Origin: an uncultured Bacteroidota bacterium
GTDB lineage: Bacteria; Bacteroidota; Bacteroidia; Flavobacteriales; Flavobacteriaceae
Length of the DNA stretch: 51,523 nt
Direction: 5' to 3'
NCBI GenBank assembly: GCA_902609185.1
Contig: CACLQX010000003.1
Span: 1 to 51,523, forward strand
Numbering within the stretch: the first letter of the stretch is position 1; each line of letters opens with the position of its first letter. The position numbers were made by a program, and so were the translations under genes. The notes beneath the pieces were generated by a model. That model ran no database searches. It was not told the origin of the DNA and worked only from the letters and a program-made list of their open reading frames with translations. Below are positions 16,200 to 25,568 of the stretch, piece by piece.

Positions 16200-17003
16200 A
16201 TGGAATACAAACGAATTACTACTAAAACATTGTTAGAAATGAAAAACAATAATGAGAAGATTTCGATGTTGACAGCATATGACTATACTTTTGCAAAAAT
16301 TATTGATCAATCTGATATCGATGTTATTCTTGTTGGTGACTCAGCATCAAATGTTATTGCTGGTAATGAAACAACAGTTCCAATTACTCTAGATGAGATG
16401 ATTTATCATGCTAAATCTGTTGTTAAAGCAGTCAAAAGAGCTTTAGTTGTGGTTGATCTACCATTTGGAACTTATCAGTCCAACCCAAAGCTAGCCTTGA
16501 GATCTGCAATAAGAATCATGAAGGAATCTGGAGCACATGCAGTTAAGTTGGAGGGTGGCAGTGAAATTAAAGACTCAGTTTCAAAAATTATTAAAGCAGG
16601 TATTCCAGTAATGGGACATCTAGGTTTGACTCCTCAGTCAATTTATAAATTTGGCACTTACTCAGTAAGAGCTAAAGATAAAAATGAAGCTGATGAGCTA
16701 ATTAATGATGCGATACTTCTTGAAGAAATTGGATGTTTTGCAACTGTACTTGAAAAAATACCCTCAGAATTAGCCAAAAAAGTATCCACAAAAGTAAAAT
16801 ACCCCTTGATTGGAATTGGTGCTGGTAACCAAGTTGATGGACAAGTTTTAGTAATGCATGACTTGTTAGGTCTGACTACTGAATTTAACCCTCGATTTAT
16901 TCGCAGATATTTAAATCTGAATAATCAAATTGTTGATGCAATAAAATCTTATGTATCAGACGTTAAAAAACTAAATTTTCCAAGTGATGATGAAATGTAC
17001 TAA
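16200..17003 (+). CDS. panB: 3-methyl-2-oxobutanoate hydroxymethyltransferase
   Basis: 267 residues, normal for PanB, which transfers a hydroxymethyl group to ketoisovalerate, the first step of pantothenate synthesis. [37 protein letters not shown] and [10 protein letters not shown] are all family motifs. The metal ligands fall in GDS and the AVKLEGG glutamate. Its substrate, ketoisovalerate, is also the substrate of LeuA encoded two genes downstream. CoaBC and CoaE, later steps to coenzyme A, are also in the window. It is divergent from dnaK across 108 bases. Confidence 0.96.
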   Translation: MEYKRITTKTLLEMKNNNEKISMLTAYDYTFAKIIDQSDIDVILVGDSASNVIAGNETTVPITLDEMIYHAKSVVKAVKRALVVVDLPFGTYQSNPKLALRSAIRIMKESGAHAVKLEGGSEIKDSVSKIIKAGIPVMGHLGLTPQSIYKFGTYSVRAKDKNEADELINDAILLEEIGCFATVLEKIPSELAKKVSTKVKYPLIGIGAGNQVDGQVLVMHDLLGLTTEFNPRFIRRYLNLNNQIVDAIKSYVSDVKKLNFPSDDEMY

Positions 17004-17009
17004 GATTTA

Positions 17010-17672
17010 ATGGAAAACATAATTTTTGAGGACAATCATCTACTTATAGTTGGTAAAAAATCTACAATTCCAGTACAATCAGATATCTCAGGTGACAAGT
17101 GTCTGCTAGACTACAGTAAAGATTATATTAAAAAAAAATATGATAAAAAGGGTAATGTTTTTTTAGGTTTAGTTAACAGAATTGATAGACCAACAAGCGG
17201 TATTGTTATAATGGCAAAAACAAGTAAATGTCTGAGGAGAATGAACGAAAAGATTAGGTTAAGAAAAATTAAGAAAAAATACTGGGTATTAGTTCAAAAA
17301 GCTGACTTAAAAAACAAAGGTATTTTAAAAAATTTTTTGAGAAAAAATCAAAAGATAAATAAATCTTTTGTTGTTGAGAAAAAATCTAAAAATGCAAAGG
17401 AAGCAATCCTTGAATATAAAACTTTAAAAAAATTAAGAAACTACCTGTTTTTAGAAGTTATTTTAATAACGGGGAGACATCACCAAATAAGAGTCCAATT
17501 CTCGAATCTTGGATCACCTGTTCGTGGTGATGTAAAATATGGGGCAAAAAAAGCGTTAAATGATAGAAGCATTAGTTTACATTCGAGAGAAATAGAATTT
17601 GAACATCCTGTGAATAATGAATTAATGAATCTAAAATGTAAGCCACCAGATGAATTCATATCCAAAATATAA
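17010..17672 (+). CDS. RluA-family RNA pseudouridine synthase
   Basis: 220 residues, a single catalytic domain without the S4 RNA-binding domain. The catalytic aspartate is D59 in VNRIDRPTSGIVI. The later RluA motif GRHHQIRVQFSNLG and GDVKYGA are intact. Such enzymes convert uridine to pseudouridine in rRNA or tRNA. The short form resembles RluA/TruC-type enzymes, but the target cannot be read from the sequence. It starts 6 bases after panB and is probably co-transcribed with it. Confidence 0.9.
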   Translation: MENIIFEDNHLLIVGKKSTIPVQSDISGDKCLLDYSKDYIKKKYDKKGNVFLGLVNRIDRPTSGIVIMAKTSKCLRRMNEKIRLRKIKKKYWVLVQKADLKNKGILKNFLRKNQKINKSFVVEKKSKNAKEAILEYKTLKKLRNYLFLEVILITGRHHQIRVQFSNLGSPVRGDVKYGAKKALNDRSISLHSREIEFEHPVNNELMNLKCKPPDEFISKI

Positions 17673-17717
17673 GTTTAAAAAAATTTTTATTACTATTTTT
17701 ATCGGCTTACTTGAGAG

Positions 17718-18872
17718 ATGGGTAAAGAAATAGTTAAGATTTTTGACACAACACTTAGAGATGGTGAGCAAGTTCCAGGCTGTAAGCTAGAGACTGAAAA
17801 AAAAGTCGAAATAGCCATGAGGTTGGATGAATTAGGAGTTGATATAATTGAAGCAGGCTTTCCAATTTCTAGCCCTGGAGATTATAAATCAGTTCAAGAA
17901 ATTTCTCAAGTTATAAAAAACTCCTCCGTATGTGGATTATCAAGAGCAGTCAAAAAGGATATTGAAGTTGCTGCTAATGCTCTTAAAAAGGCAAAAAAAC
18001 CTAGAATTCACACAGGTATTGGCACTTCTGATAGCCACATTAAATTCAAATTCAAATCCAACAGGGAAACAATAGCTAAAAGAGCGGTTGATGCTGTAAA
18101 ATATGCCAGAAACTTTGTTGAAGATATCGAGTTTTATGCAGAAGATGCAGGAAGAACTGACAATGATTTTCTGGCAAGTATTTGTGAAAAAGTCATTAAT
18201 GCAGGTGCAACTGTTTTAAATATTCCTGACACGACTGGTTATTGTCTACCAAATCAATATGCAAAAAAAATTGAATATTTAGTAAATAATGTTCCAAATA
18301 TTGATAAGGCAATTATTTCATGTCACTGCCACAATGATTTAGGTTTAGCTACAGCAAATTCAATTCAAGGTATAATAAGTGGTGCAAGGCAAATTGAATG
18401 TACTATAAATGGAATTGGTGAAAGAGCTGGAAACACATCTCTTGAAGAAGTTGTAATGGTTATGAGACAACATAGCGAACTTGGTTTTGATACAAAAATT
18501 AATTCAAAATTACTTTACAACACAAGTAAAATGGTATCAGAAATTATGGGTATGCCTGTTCAACCTAACAAAGCCATAGTTGGTTCTAATGCCTTCTCAC
18601 ACAGCTCAGGAATTCATCAAGACGGTGTAATTAAAAACAGAGAAACATATGAGATAATCAACCCGAATGATGTTGGAGTCAACGAATCTTCAATTGTTCT
18701 CACAGCAAGAAGTGGCAGAGCTGCTATTGCTTATAAATCTAAAAAAATCGGATTCAATCTAAGCAAAATTGAATTAGATAAAGTTTATGAGTTTTTTTTA
18801 AAATTTGCCGATATAAACAAAGAGGTTAAAGACACAGATTTACCAACTATAATAAAACAAGCATTGAAATAA
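17718..18872 (+). CDS. leuA: 2-isopropylmalate synthase, short form without the regulatory domain
   Basis: 384 residues. The HMGL-like TIM barrel begins [13 protein letters not shown] (catalytic R14, metal D15) and carries [12 protein letters not shown] with the metal histidines, [11 protein letters not shown] and HSSGIHQDG. It condenses acetyl-CoA with ketoisovalerate. The C-terminal LeuA regulatory dimer domain, about 120 residues that bind leucine, is missing; the protein ends shortly after the linker domain. As I recall, this is usual for flavobacterial LeuA. The second synthase of the cluster (20868-22382) does carry such a domain. It starts the leu run, 45 bases after the pseudouridine synthase gene. 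Confidence 0.9.
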   Translation: MGKEIVKIFDTTLRDGEQVPGCKLETEKKVEIAMRLDELGVDIIEAGFPISSPGDYKSVQEISQVIKNSSVCGLSRAVKKDIEVAANALKKAKKPRIHTGIGTSDSHIKFKFKSNRETIAKRAVDAVKYARNFVEDIEFYAEDAGRTDNDFLASICEKVINAGATVLNIPDTTGYCLPNQYAKKIEYLVNNVPNIDKAIISCHCHNDLGLATANSIQGIISGARQIECTINGIGERAGNTSLEEVVMVMRQHSELGFDTKINSKLLYNTSKMVSEIMGMPVQPNKAIVGSNAFSHSSGIHQDGVIKNRETYEIINPNDVGVNESSIVLTARSGRAAIAYKSKKIGFNLSKIELDKVYEFFLKFADINKEVKDTDLPTIIKQALK

Positions 18873-18875
18873 ATT

Positions 18876-20267
18876 ATGTCTAATACATTATTTGATAAAG
18901 TTTGGGACTCTCATGTGGTGAAAAAAATTAAAAATGGACCAGATGTCCTGTTTATTGATAGACACTTAGTACATGAAGTTACAAGTCCAGTTGCATTTTT
19001 GGGTTTAAATAATCGAAAGCTAAATGTTCTATTTCCCGAAAAAACTTTCGCTACTGCAGATCACAATACACCCACTAAAAACCAAAATCTTCCGATTAAA
19101 GACCCTTTGTCTGCAAAACAATTACAAACATTAAAAGTAAATGCTAAAAAACACAAAATACCATATTGGGGGTTAGGACACAAAAGAAATGGTATAGTTC
19201 ATGTTATTGGGCCAGAAAATGGAATTACATTACCAGGTGCTACAATTGTATGTGGTGATTCACATACTTCAACTCATGGAGCATTTGGAGCAATTGCATT
19301 TGGAATTGGAACTTCGGAGGTTGAAATGGTTTTATCAACTCAGTGTGTTTTACAACCTAAACCAAAGAAAATGAGAATAACCATTAATGGTGTTCTAAAA
19401 AAATATGTGACACCAAAAGATGTTGCTCTTTATATTATCTCACAAATTACAACATCCGGTGCAACAGGTCATTTTGTTGAATATGCTGGAAATATTTTCG
19501 AACAAATGAGTATGGAAGGAAGAATGACGGTTTGCAACTTAAGCATTGAAATGGGAGCACGAGGAGGTATAATTGCACCAGATCAAAAAACAATTAATTA
19601 TGTAAAAGGTAAAGAGTATGCTCCAAAAGGTGATGAATTTTTAAAACTATCTAAATACTGGATTAGTCTCAGAACTGAAAAAGATGCTTTGTTTGATAAG
19701 GAATTCTTTTTTGATGGAAATCAAATTGAACCAATGATTACCTATGGAACTAACCCTGGTATGGGTGTTTCAATTAGTGATGAAATACCTTGTTCAACAG
19801 ACTTAAATGTAAATAAAGAAACATTTGAAAAGTCTTTAAAATATATGAACTACAAAGAGGGTGATAACTTAATTGGGAAAAAAATTGATTTTGTTTTTTT
19901 GGGTAGTTGTACTAATGGAAGAATTGAGGATTTTAGGGAATTTGCCAACTTTGTCAAGGATAAAAAAAAATCCCCAAATGTCACTGCATGGCTTGTCCCG
20001 GGATCTCACAAAGTTCATAACGAAATAGTAAAGGAAGGTATTTTTGATATACTAATCAACTCTGGTTTTGAAATCAGAGAACCCGGATGCTCAGCTTGTC
20101 TTGCAATGAATGAAGATAAAATCCCTAATGGAAAATACGTTGTAAGCACATCAAATAGAAATTTTGAGGGAAGACAAGGTCCTGGAGCAAGAACACTTTT
20201 GGCAAGCCCAATAGTTGCAGCAGCAGCAGCTGTTACTGGAAAAATCACTGACCCAAGAAAAATTTAA
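18876..20267 (+). CDS. leuC: 3-isopropylmalate dehydratase large subunit
   Basis: 463 residues of the aconitase superfamily. The three [4Fe-4S] cysteines are in [10 protein letters not shown] and [31 protein letters not shown] is the substrate-binding signature. With LeuD it isomerises 2-isopropylmalate to 3-isopropylmalate. Because a citramalate synthase is in the same operon, it probably also isomerises citramalate to 3-methylmalate. It lies 3 bases after leuA. Confidence 0.97.
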   Translation: MSNTLFDKVWDSHVVKKIKNGPDVLFIDRHLVHEVTSPVAFLGLNNRKLNVLFPEKTFATADHNTPTKNQNLPIKDPLSAKQLQTLKVNAKKHKIPYWGLGHKRNGIVHVIGPENGITLPGATIVCGDSHTSTHGAFGAIAFGIGTSEVEMVLSTQCVLQPKPKKMRITINGVLKKYVTPKDVALYIISQITTSGATGHFVEYAGNIFEQMSMEGRMTVCNLSIEMGARGGIIAPDQKTINYVKGKEYAPKGDEFLKLSKYWISLRTEKDALFDKEFFFDGNQIEPMITYGTNPGMGVSISDEIPCSTDLNVNKETFEKSLKYMNYKEGDNLIGKKIDFVFLGSCTNGRIEDFREFANFVKDKKKSPNVTAWLVPGSHKVHNEIVKEGIFDILINSGFEIREPGCSACLAMNEDKIPNGKYVVSTSNRNFEGRQGPGARTLLASPIVAAAAAVTGKITDPRKI

Positions 20268-20268
20268 A

Positions 20269-20865
20269 ATGAGTTACGATAAGTTTATTAAGTTAAGTAG
20301 TACTGTAGTTCCATTGCCAATTGAAAATATTGATACGGACCAAATCATTCCAGCTAGATTTTTAAAAGCAACGGAAAGGGTTGGTTTCGGCGAAAATTTA
20401 TTTAGAGATTGGAGGTATGATGAGAATAATATAAAAAAGAAAGATTTTGTTCTAAATAATCAGAAATTTTATGGGGATATTCTAGTAGCAGGTAAAAATT
20501 TTGGATCAGGATCATCGCGTGAACATGCTGCTTGGGCAATATATGATTACGGCTTTAGATGTGTTATTTCTAGTTTTTTTGCTGATATATTTAAAAATAA
20601 TTGTTTAAATATTGGTGTTCTTCCAGTTCAAGTAAGCTCAACGTTTTTAGAAAAAATCTTTGAACTTGTTCATGCAAATCCTGAGACTATTGTCAATGTT
20701 AATTTGGCTAGACAAAGTGTTTCTGTTAAAAACACAAAATTGATTGAAAATTTTAATATAAATGAATACAAAAAAAATAACATGCTAAATGGATTTGATG
20801 ATATTGATTATTTATTAAATATTAAAGATTCAATTATTAATTTTTCAAAAAACAGTCCGATATAA
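20269..20865 (+). CDS. leuD: 3-isopropylmalate dehydratase small subunit
   Basis: 198 residues, the swivelling aconitase domain that partners LeuC. NIDTDQIIPARFLK near residue 20 and the substrate loop GKNFGSGSSREHA are characteristic. I start at the ATG at 20269 (MSYDKFIKLSSTVVPLP), 1 base after the leuC stop. A longer in-frame reading from 20215 would lie within leuC and is not needed. Confidence 0.96.
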   Translation: MSYDKFIKLSSTVVPLPIENIDTDQIIPARFLKATERVGFGENLFRDWRYDENNIKKKDFVLNNQKFYGDILVAGKNFGSGSSREHAAWAIYDYGFRCVISSFFADIFKNNCLNIGVLPVQVSSTFLEKIFELVHANPETIVNVNLARQSVSVKNTKLIENFNINEYKKNNMLNGFDDIDYLLNIKDSIINFSKNSPI

Positions 20866-20867
20866 AA

Positions 20868-22382
20868 ATGAAAAATATAGAGGTCATGGATACAACATTG
20901 AGAGATGGTGAACAAACCTCGGGAATGTCATTTTCAGCTAGTGAAAAATTAACTATTACAAAACTTTTAATTAATGAGCTAGGTATTGATAGAATTGAGG
21001 TTGCATCAGCGCGTGTCTCATCCGGAGAATTTGATGCTGTCAAATCTATCACGAAATGGTCAAAAAAAAATAATTTAATTGAAAGAGTTGAAGTTCTTAC
21101 TTTTATTGACAACGGAATATCAATTGATTGGTTAAAAAAATGTGGTGGTAAAGTTCAAAATATTTTAGCAAAAGGGTCTTTAAATCATCTCAAATATCAA
21201 TTAAGAAAATCAAAAAATGATCATTTTAATGACGTACAAAAAATGATTGAATTAGCTGATAAAAATGAAATTAGCTCTAATATTTATTTAGAAGATTGGA
21301 GTAATGGAATGAAAAGTTCGCCTGATTATATTTATGAATTTATTAAAATGCTTAGGGGAACCAGTATTAAAAGGATCATGCTACCTGATACATTGGGGGT
21401 TCTTAACCCCGCAATGACGTATTCATATACAAATAGTCTATGTAATGAGTTTCCTGACTTGCATTTTGATTTTCATGGGCACAACGACTATGATTTGAGT
21501 GTTGCCAATACTCTCGAGGCAATTAAGGCTGGATGTAATGGTATTCACTCAACTATTAATGGAATGGGGGAAAGAGCTGGAAATACACCATTGGCTAGCA
21601 TAATTGCAGCAAATAACGATTTTTTAGAAAATTATAAGTTTGAAATTAATGAAAAAAATCTATATAATGTAAGTAAGTTGGTTTCTACGTTCAGCGGTTT
21701 TAGAATACCTCCTAATAAACCTGTTATTGGAGAAAATGTTTTTACACAAACTGCTGGTATTCACGCAGATGGAGATAGTAAAAATAACCTATACTACAAT
21801 AAATTACTTCCAGAAAGATTTGGTAGAAAACGAAAATATGCTTTGGGTAAAACCTCTGGAAAAGCTAACATAAAAAAGAATATAGAAAATTTAGGCTTAA
21901 ACTTATCTGATGATGAAATTAAAAAAGTTACAGCCAGGGTTATAGAACTGGGGGACAAAAAAGAAAAAGTGTCTGCTGATGATTTGCCATATATTATATC
22001 GGATATATTTAAAACAGGTAATTTTAAAAAGAAAATACAAATAAAGTCCTATTACCTTAAACACAAGAAAAAAAATAAACCATCTGCAAAGATAGAGGTT
22101 GATTATAAAGGAAAAATACACAAAGAGAGTGGTAAAGGAGATGGTCAGTTTGATGCATTTATGTCAGCATTAAAAAAACTTTATAAAAAAATTGATTTAG
22201 AACTTCCACTTCTTATTGATTATTCAGTCACAATTCCACCAGGTAGCAATTCAGATGCCCTATGCGAGACTTTTATAACATGGAAAAAATCAAATATGGA
22301 GGAGTTTGTAACAAGAGGTTTGGACTCTGATCAAACCGTATCAGCAATAAAAGCAACCGAAAAAATGTTAAATACAATTTAA
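20868..22382 (+). CDS. cimA: (R)-citramalate synthase, Leptospira type
   Basis: 504 residues. The barrel starts [17 protein letters not shown] (R12, D13); FHGHNDYDLSVAN, INGMGERAGNTP and GIHADGD follow. A C-terminal regulatory (LeuA dimer) domain spans roughly residues 390-504. The motifs NILAKGSLNHL, IYLEDWSNG and YALGKTSGKANI match, from memory, the Leptospira citramalate synthase that condenses pyruvate with acetyl-CoA. The hydrophobic pocket residues (Leu, Leu, Tyr) that select pyruvate appear to be kept. This gives isoleucine synthesis from pyruvate without threonine deaminase. A second isopropylmalate synthase is the alternative. Confidence 0.83.
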   Translation: MKNIEVMDTTLRDGEQTSGMSFSASEKLTITKLLINELGIDRIEVASARVSSGEFDAVKSITKWSKKNNLIERVEVLTFIDNGISIDWLKKCGGKVQNILAKGSLNHLKYQLRKSKNDHFNDVQKMIELADKNEISSNIYLEDWSNGMKSSPDYIYEFIKMLRGTSIKRIMLPDTLGVLNPAMTYSYTNSLCNEFPDLHFDFHGHNDYDLSVANTLEAIKAGCNGIHSTINGMGERAGNTPLASIIAANNDFLENYKFEINEKNLYNVSKLVSTFSGFRIPPNKPVIGENVFTQTAGIHADGDSKNNLYYNKLLPERFGRKRKYALGKTSGKANIKKNIENLGLNLSDDEIKKVTARVIELGDKKEKVSADDLPYIISDIFKTGNFKKKIQIKSYYLKHKKKNKPSAKIEVDYKGKIHKESGKGDGQFDAFMSALKKLYKKIDLELPLLIDYSVTIPPGSNSDALCETFITWKKSNMEEFVTRGLDSDQTVSAIKATEKMLNTI

Positions 22383-23449
22383 TGGACATAAAGATTACAA
22401 AATTATCAGGTGATGGAATTGGACCTGAAGTAATAAATGAAGCTGTAAAAGTTTGTGAGGCTATCTCTAAAAAATTTAACCATAAAATTATTTGGAGTGA
22501 AGGAATTGTTGGTGCAGATGCTATTGACAAAGTTGGGAATCCCTATCCTGATGAAACTCACATTAAATGTTTAAATTCTGACGCAGTTTTATTTGGAGCA
22601 ATTGGAGATCCAAAATTTGATAAGGATCCTAGTTTAAAAATTAGACCAGAGCAAGGACTTTTATCCATGAGAAAAAAACTGGGTCTTTACGCCAATATTC
22701 GTCCTACATTTACTTTTAAAGAATTAATTGACATGTCACCCTTAAAAAGAAAAATTATAGAGGGGACTGATATTATTTTTGTTAGAGAACTAACTAGCGG
22801 AATATATTTTGGAGAAAGAGGAAGATCAAATGATAGAAACTCTGCATTTGATACTTGTTATTATAAAAAAGAAGAAATTGAAAGGCTTGCAAAAGTTGGA
22901 TTTGATCTCTCAATGAAAAGATCTAAAAAACTATGCTGTGTAGACAAAGCTAATGTTCTAGAATCTTCAAGATTGTGGAGGGAAACAATTCAAAAAATGG
23001 AATTAAAGTATCCTGAAGTCAGCACTACATACGAATTTGTAGATGCAGTTGCCATGAGACTTATTCAGAATCCTAGTGAATATGATGTTTTAATAACCAG
23101 TAATTTATTTGGGGATATCTTAACTGATGAAGCATCAGTGATTTCTGGATCTATAGGGTTGATGCCCTCTGCATCAATTGGAGAAAAAACATCTGTTTAT
23201 GAGCCAATTCATGGGTCATACCCAGAAGCTGCGGGAAAAAACATTGCTAATCCTATAGCTACTGTACTATCATGTTCTATGATGTTTAAAGACTTTGGTT
23301 TAATTGAAGAATCAAAGCTAATTGATTATAGTGTCAAAGAGTCAATCAAAAACAGAAAATTAACAAAGGATTTATCTCATAAAAACTTCGTTACAACAAG
23401 TGAATTGGGAGATTGGATTGTCAAAAATATATATGATTTTAAATTTTAA
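22382..23449 (+). CDS. leuB: 3-isopropylmalate dehydrogenase
   Basis: 355 residues of the isocitrate/isopropylmalate dehydrogenase family: LSGDGIGPEV at the N-terminus, the substrate arginines around RPEQGLLSMRKKLGLYANIRP, and the metal aspartates in SNLFGDILTDEAS with GSIGLMPSASIG. It oxidises 3-isopropylmalate with NAD and probably also 3-methylmalate made by the CimA route. Its ATG overlaps the cimA stop by 1 base (TAATG). The stop overlaps that of rpsA by 4 bases on the opposite strand. Confidence 0.97.
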   Translation: MDIKITKLSGDGIGPEVINEAVKVCEAISKKFNHKIIWSEGIVGADAIDKVGNPYPDETHIKCLNSDAVLFGAIGDPKFDKDPSLKIRPEQGLLSMRKKLGLYANIRPTFTFKELIDMSPLKRKIIEGTDIIFVRELTSGIYFGERGRSNDRNSAFDTCYYKKEEIERLAKVGFDLSMKRSKKLCCVDKANVLESSRLWRETIQKMELKYPEVSTTYEFVDAVAMRLIQNPSEYDVLITSNLFGDILTDEASVISGSIGLMPSASIGEKTSVYEPIHGSYPEAAGKNIANPIATVLSCSMMFKDFGLIEESKLIDYSVKESIKNRKLTKDLSHKNFVTTSELGDWIVKNIYDFKF

Positions 23450-25431
23450 ACTTCATCATCCATTTTCTTTTTCAAATCTACCAGAACGTCTAGATCACCC
23501 AATGTTGATTTATCAACTTTTTCTTTCTTAACCTTACTAGATATTTCTTTCTTCTTTGAGTATGTTGCTAAATGAGAAAGAACTATTCTTTTAAATTCAC
23601 TATTACACTCGATAACATTAAAGATTGTAACATCTCCTTTTTTTAGTAATGAACCATCTTCTTTAGTCATATGTTTTTTGGGAACAAAAGCTGAAAGTTC
23701 TTTACTTAAAATTATATTGGCACCTCTATCAGTTACGGAATCAATTTTTAATTCATGTGAGGTGTCTATGGCATATGTTTTTTCGTAAGTCACCCATGGA
23801 TTTTTAGTTGTTTGTTTATGTCCTAAACTTAGTTTTCTTTCGTCAACATCAAGTTCAAGCACAACAACTTCAATTTCATCTCCAATCTGGAAAAGCTCTG
23901 ATGGATGTTTAATCTTTTTTGTCCACGATAAGTCAGAAATGTAAACTAATCCATCTATACCTTCTTCCAGTTCCACAAAAACCCCAAAGTTTGTAAAATT
24001 TCTAATCTTTCCTTTGTGTTTAGATTTAGTAGGGTATTTTTCAGTTATGTCAGTCCATGGATCTGATGATAACTGTTTAATACCCAGTGACATTTTCCTT
24101 TCTTCTCTATCAATTGAAAGTATAACAGCTTCTACCTCATCACCAACATTAACAAAATCTTGTGCAGATCTTAGATGAGTAGACCATGACATTTCCGAAA
24201 CGTGAACTAAACCCTCTACACCGTCTGCAATTTCAATAAAGGCTCCATAATCAGCCAAAACTGAAACTTTTCCCTTAACATTATCACCTTCCTTAAGTTT
24301 TGAATCGAGATTTTCCCAAGGATGATCACTTAATTGTTTTACACCTAGCTGTATTCTTGATTTATCATCATCAAAATCTAAAATCACAACATTTAACTTT
24401 TGATCTAACTCTAATATTTCAGTAGGATGATTAATTCTATTCCAAGATAAATCAGTGATATGAATTAATCCATCAACTCCTCCAAGATCAACAAAAACAC
24501 CATAGGTAGTAATATTTTTTACAATGCCCTCTAGAACTTGTCCTTTTTCCAATTGTGAAATAATTTCTTTTTTCTGTTCTTCAATATCCGCCTCAATCAA
24601 AGCTTTATGAGAGACAACAACGTTTTTAAATTCATGATTTATTTTCACAATTTTGAATTCCATGTTCTTATTCAAATATTGATCGTAATCTCTTATTGGT
24701 TTAACATCAATTTGAGATCCTGGCAAAAATGCTTCTAATCCAAAAACATCAACAATCATCCCACCTTTTGTTCGGCATTTAACGAATCCAGTAACAACAG
24801 TTTCTTTATCATGTGCTTCAATAACCCTCTCCCACGCTTTTATTGTTCTTGCCTTTCTGTGTGATAAAACAAGTTGACCAGTCTTGTCTTCTTGAATATC
24901 TACAATTACCTCAACTGTATCACCAACCTTTAAAGCAGGGTTATATCTGAATTCATTTAAAGAAATAACACCTTCAGACTTGGCGTTGATATCAATAATA
25001 GCTTCTCTTTCAGTAATATTAATTACCACACCTTGAATTACATTTTCATCATAAGTGTCAACAAAATTTTCATCAATTAATTTTTCAAATTCCTTAATCT
25101 TTTTTTCTTCAATTAGCTCAATCCCTTCCTCAAACTTAGACCAGTCAAAATCATCAGGACTTTCTACTTCTAATTTTTTTGATTTAGACTTAGATTCTAT
25201 TTTTCTTTTGGACACAGATTTTTTTGTTTCGGTTGTTTTCTTCGAAACTGTTGTTTTCTTTGCAGCTGTTGTTTTCTTTGCAGCTGTTATTTTCTTTGCA
25301 ACTGTTGTTTTCTTTGCAACTGTTGTTTTCTTTGCAGCTGTTGTTTTATTTGCTGTGCTTATTTTTTTTGTAGTTACCTTTTTAGGAATTTTTGATGATT
25401 TGGATTCATCATCTTTTTTTTGAGGACTCAT
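23446..25431 (-). CDS. rpsA: Ribosomal protein S1 with a Lys/Thr hexapeptide-repeat N-terminal tail
   Basis: 661 residues. Six S1 (OB-fold) repeats occupy roughly residues 128-610, for example VKCRTKGGMIVDVFG, NITTYGVFVDLGG, VLADYGAFIEI and NFTNFGVFVELEEG. Residues 1-92 are an extra, very basic low-complexity tail with seven KK pairs spaced exactly six residues apart (34-71), built of KKTT(A/V)A units like histone-H1 or HU tails. Typical flavobacterial S1 lacks this and starts near FDWSKFEEG (residue 95). S1 helps mRNA bind the ribosome. It is downstream of cmk, the classical arrangement, and preceded by a structured 137-base leader. Confidence 0.95.
   Translation of the reverse strand: MSPQKKDDESKSSKIPKKVTTKKISTANKTTAAKKTTVAKKTTVAKKITAAKKTTAAKKTTVSKKTTETKKSVSKRKIESKSKSKKLEVESPDDFDWSKFEEGIELIEEKKIKEFEKLIDENFVDTYDENVIQGVVINITEREAIIDINAKSEGVISLNEFRYNPALKVGDTVEVIVDIQEDKTGQLVLSHRKARTIKAWERVIEAHDKETVVTGFVKCRTKGGMIVDVFGLEAFLPGSQIDVKPIRDYDQYLNKNMEFKIVKINHEFKNVVVSHKALIEADIEEQKKEIISQLEKGQVLEGIVKNITTYGVFVDLGGVDGLIHITDLSWNRINHPTEILELDQKLNVVILDFDDDKSRIQLGVKQLSDHPWENLDSKLKEGDNVKGKVSVLADYGAFIEIADGVEGLVHVSEMSWSTHLRSAQDFVNVGDEVEAVILSIDREERKMSLGIKQLSSDPWTDITEKYPTKSKHKGKIRNFTNFGVFVELEEGIDGLVYISDLSWTKKIKHPSELFQIGDEIEVVVLELDVDERKLSLGHKQTTKNPWVTYEKTYAIDTSHELKIDSVTDRGANIILSKELSAFVPKKHMTKEDGSLLKKGDVTIFNVIECNSEFKRIVLSHLATYSKKKEISSKVKKEKVDKSTLGDLDVLVDLKKKMDDEV
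25219..25347 (-). repeat. 18-base tandem repeat inside rpsA
   Basis: About seven tandem copies of an 18-base unit (top strand GTTGTTTTCTTTGCAGCT with small variations) encode the KKTTAA-type hexapeptides of S1. Some adjacent copies are nearly identical, so copy number could change by slippage without breaking the reading frame. Confidence 0.9.
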
Positions 25432-25445
25432 ATTTACAAATTGTA

Positions 25446-25532
25446 TTCTATAATTTTGTGGACTTAGGAAAATTATAGAAGAAGTTATTTTAATTAATGC
25501 CTTTTATTTATCCACAAAACCTTTAAAAGGCA
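25446..25532 (-). promoter_or_regulatory. Structured rpsA leader: two hairpins with complementary loops
   Basis: On the minus strand, hairpin 1 pairs TGCCTTTTA (25524-25532) with TAAAAGGCA (25498-25506), 9 bp with a 17-base loop. Hairpin 2 pairs TTCTATAATTTT (25469-25480) with AAAATTATAGAA (25446-25457), 12 bp with an 11-base loop. Loop 1 contains GTGGA and loop 2 contains TCCAC, so they can kiss. Alternatively TTTTGTGGA (25511-25519) can form a 9-bp helix with TCCACAAAA (25454-25462) that breaks hairpin 2. Hairpin 2 ends 14 bases before the rpsA ATG. Autoregulation by S1 is inference. Confidence 0.6.
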
Positions 25533-25568
25533 AGCGAATTTAGTATCAATAATTATTTTTAGCAAATG

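Noticed and set aside
25055-25423. 122-codon hydrophobic open frame opposite the rpsA repeat
   Set aside because: Its apparent membrane-like FFAAVV repeats are simply the complement of the KKTTAA repeat of S1.
25508-25516. A perfect DnaA box (TTATCCACA) before rpsA
   Set aside because: It is a single copy, and the same bases form the loop of hairpin 1. No cluster of boxes or AT-rich unwinding element with further copies is present, so an origin here is not supported.
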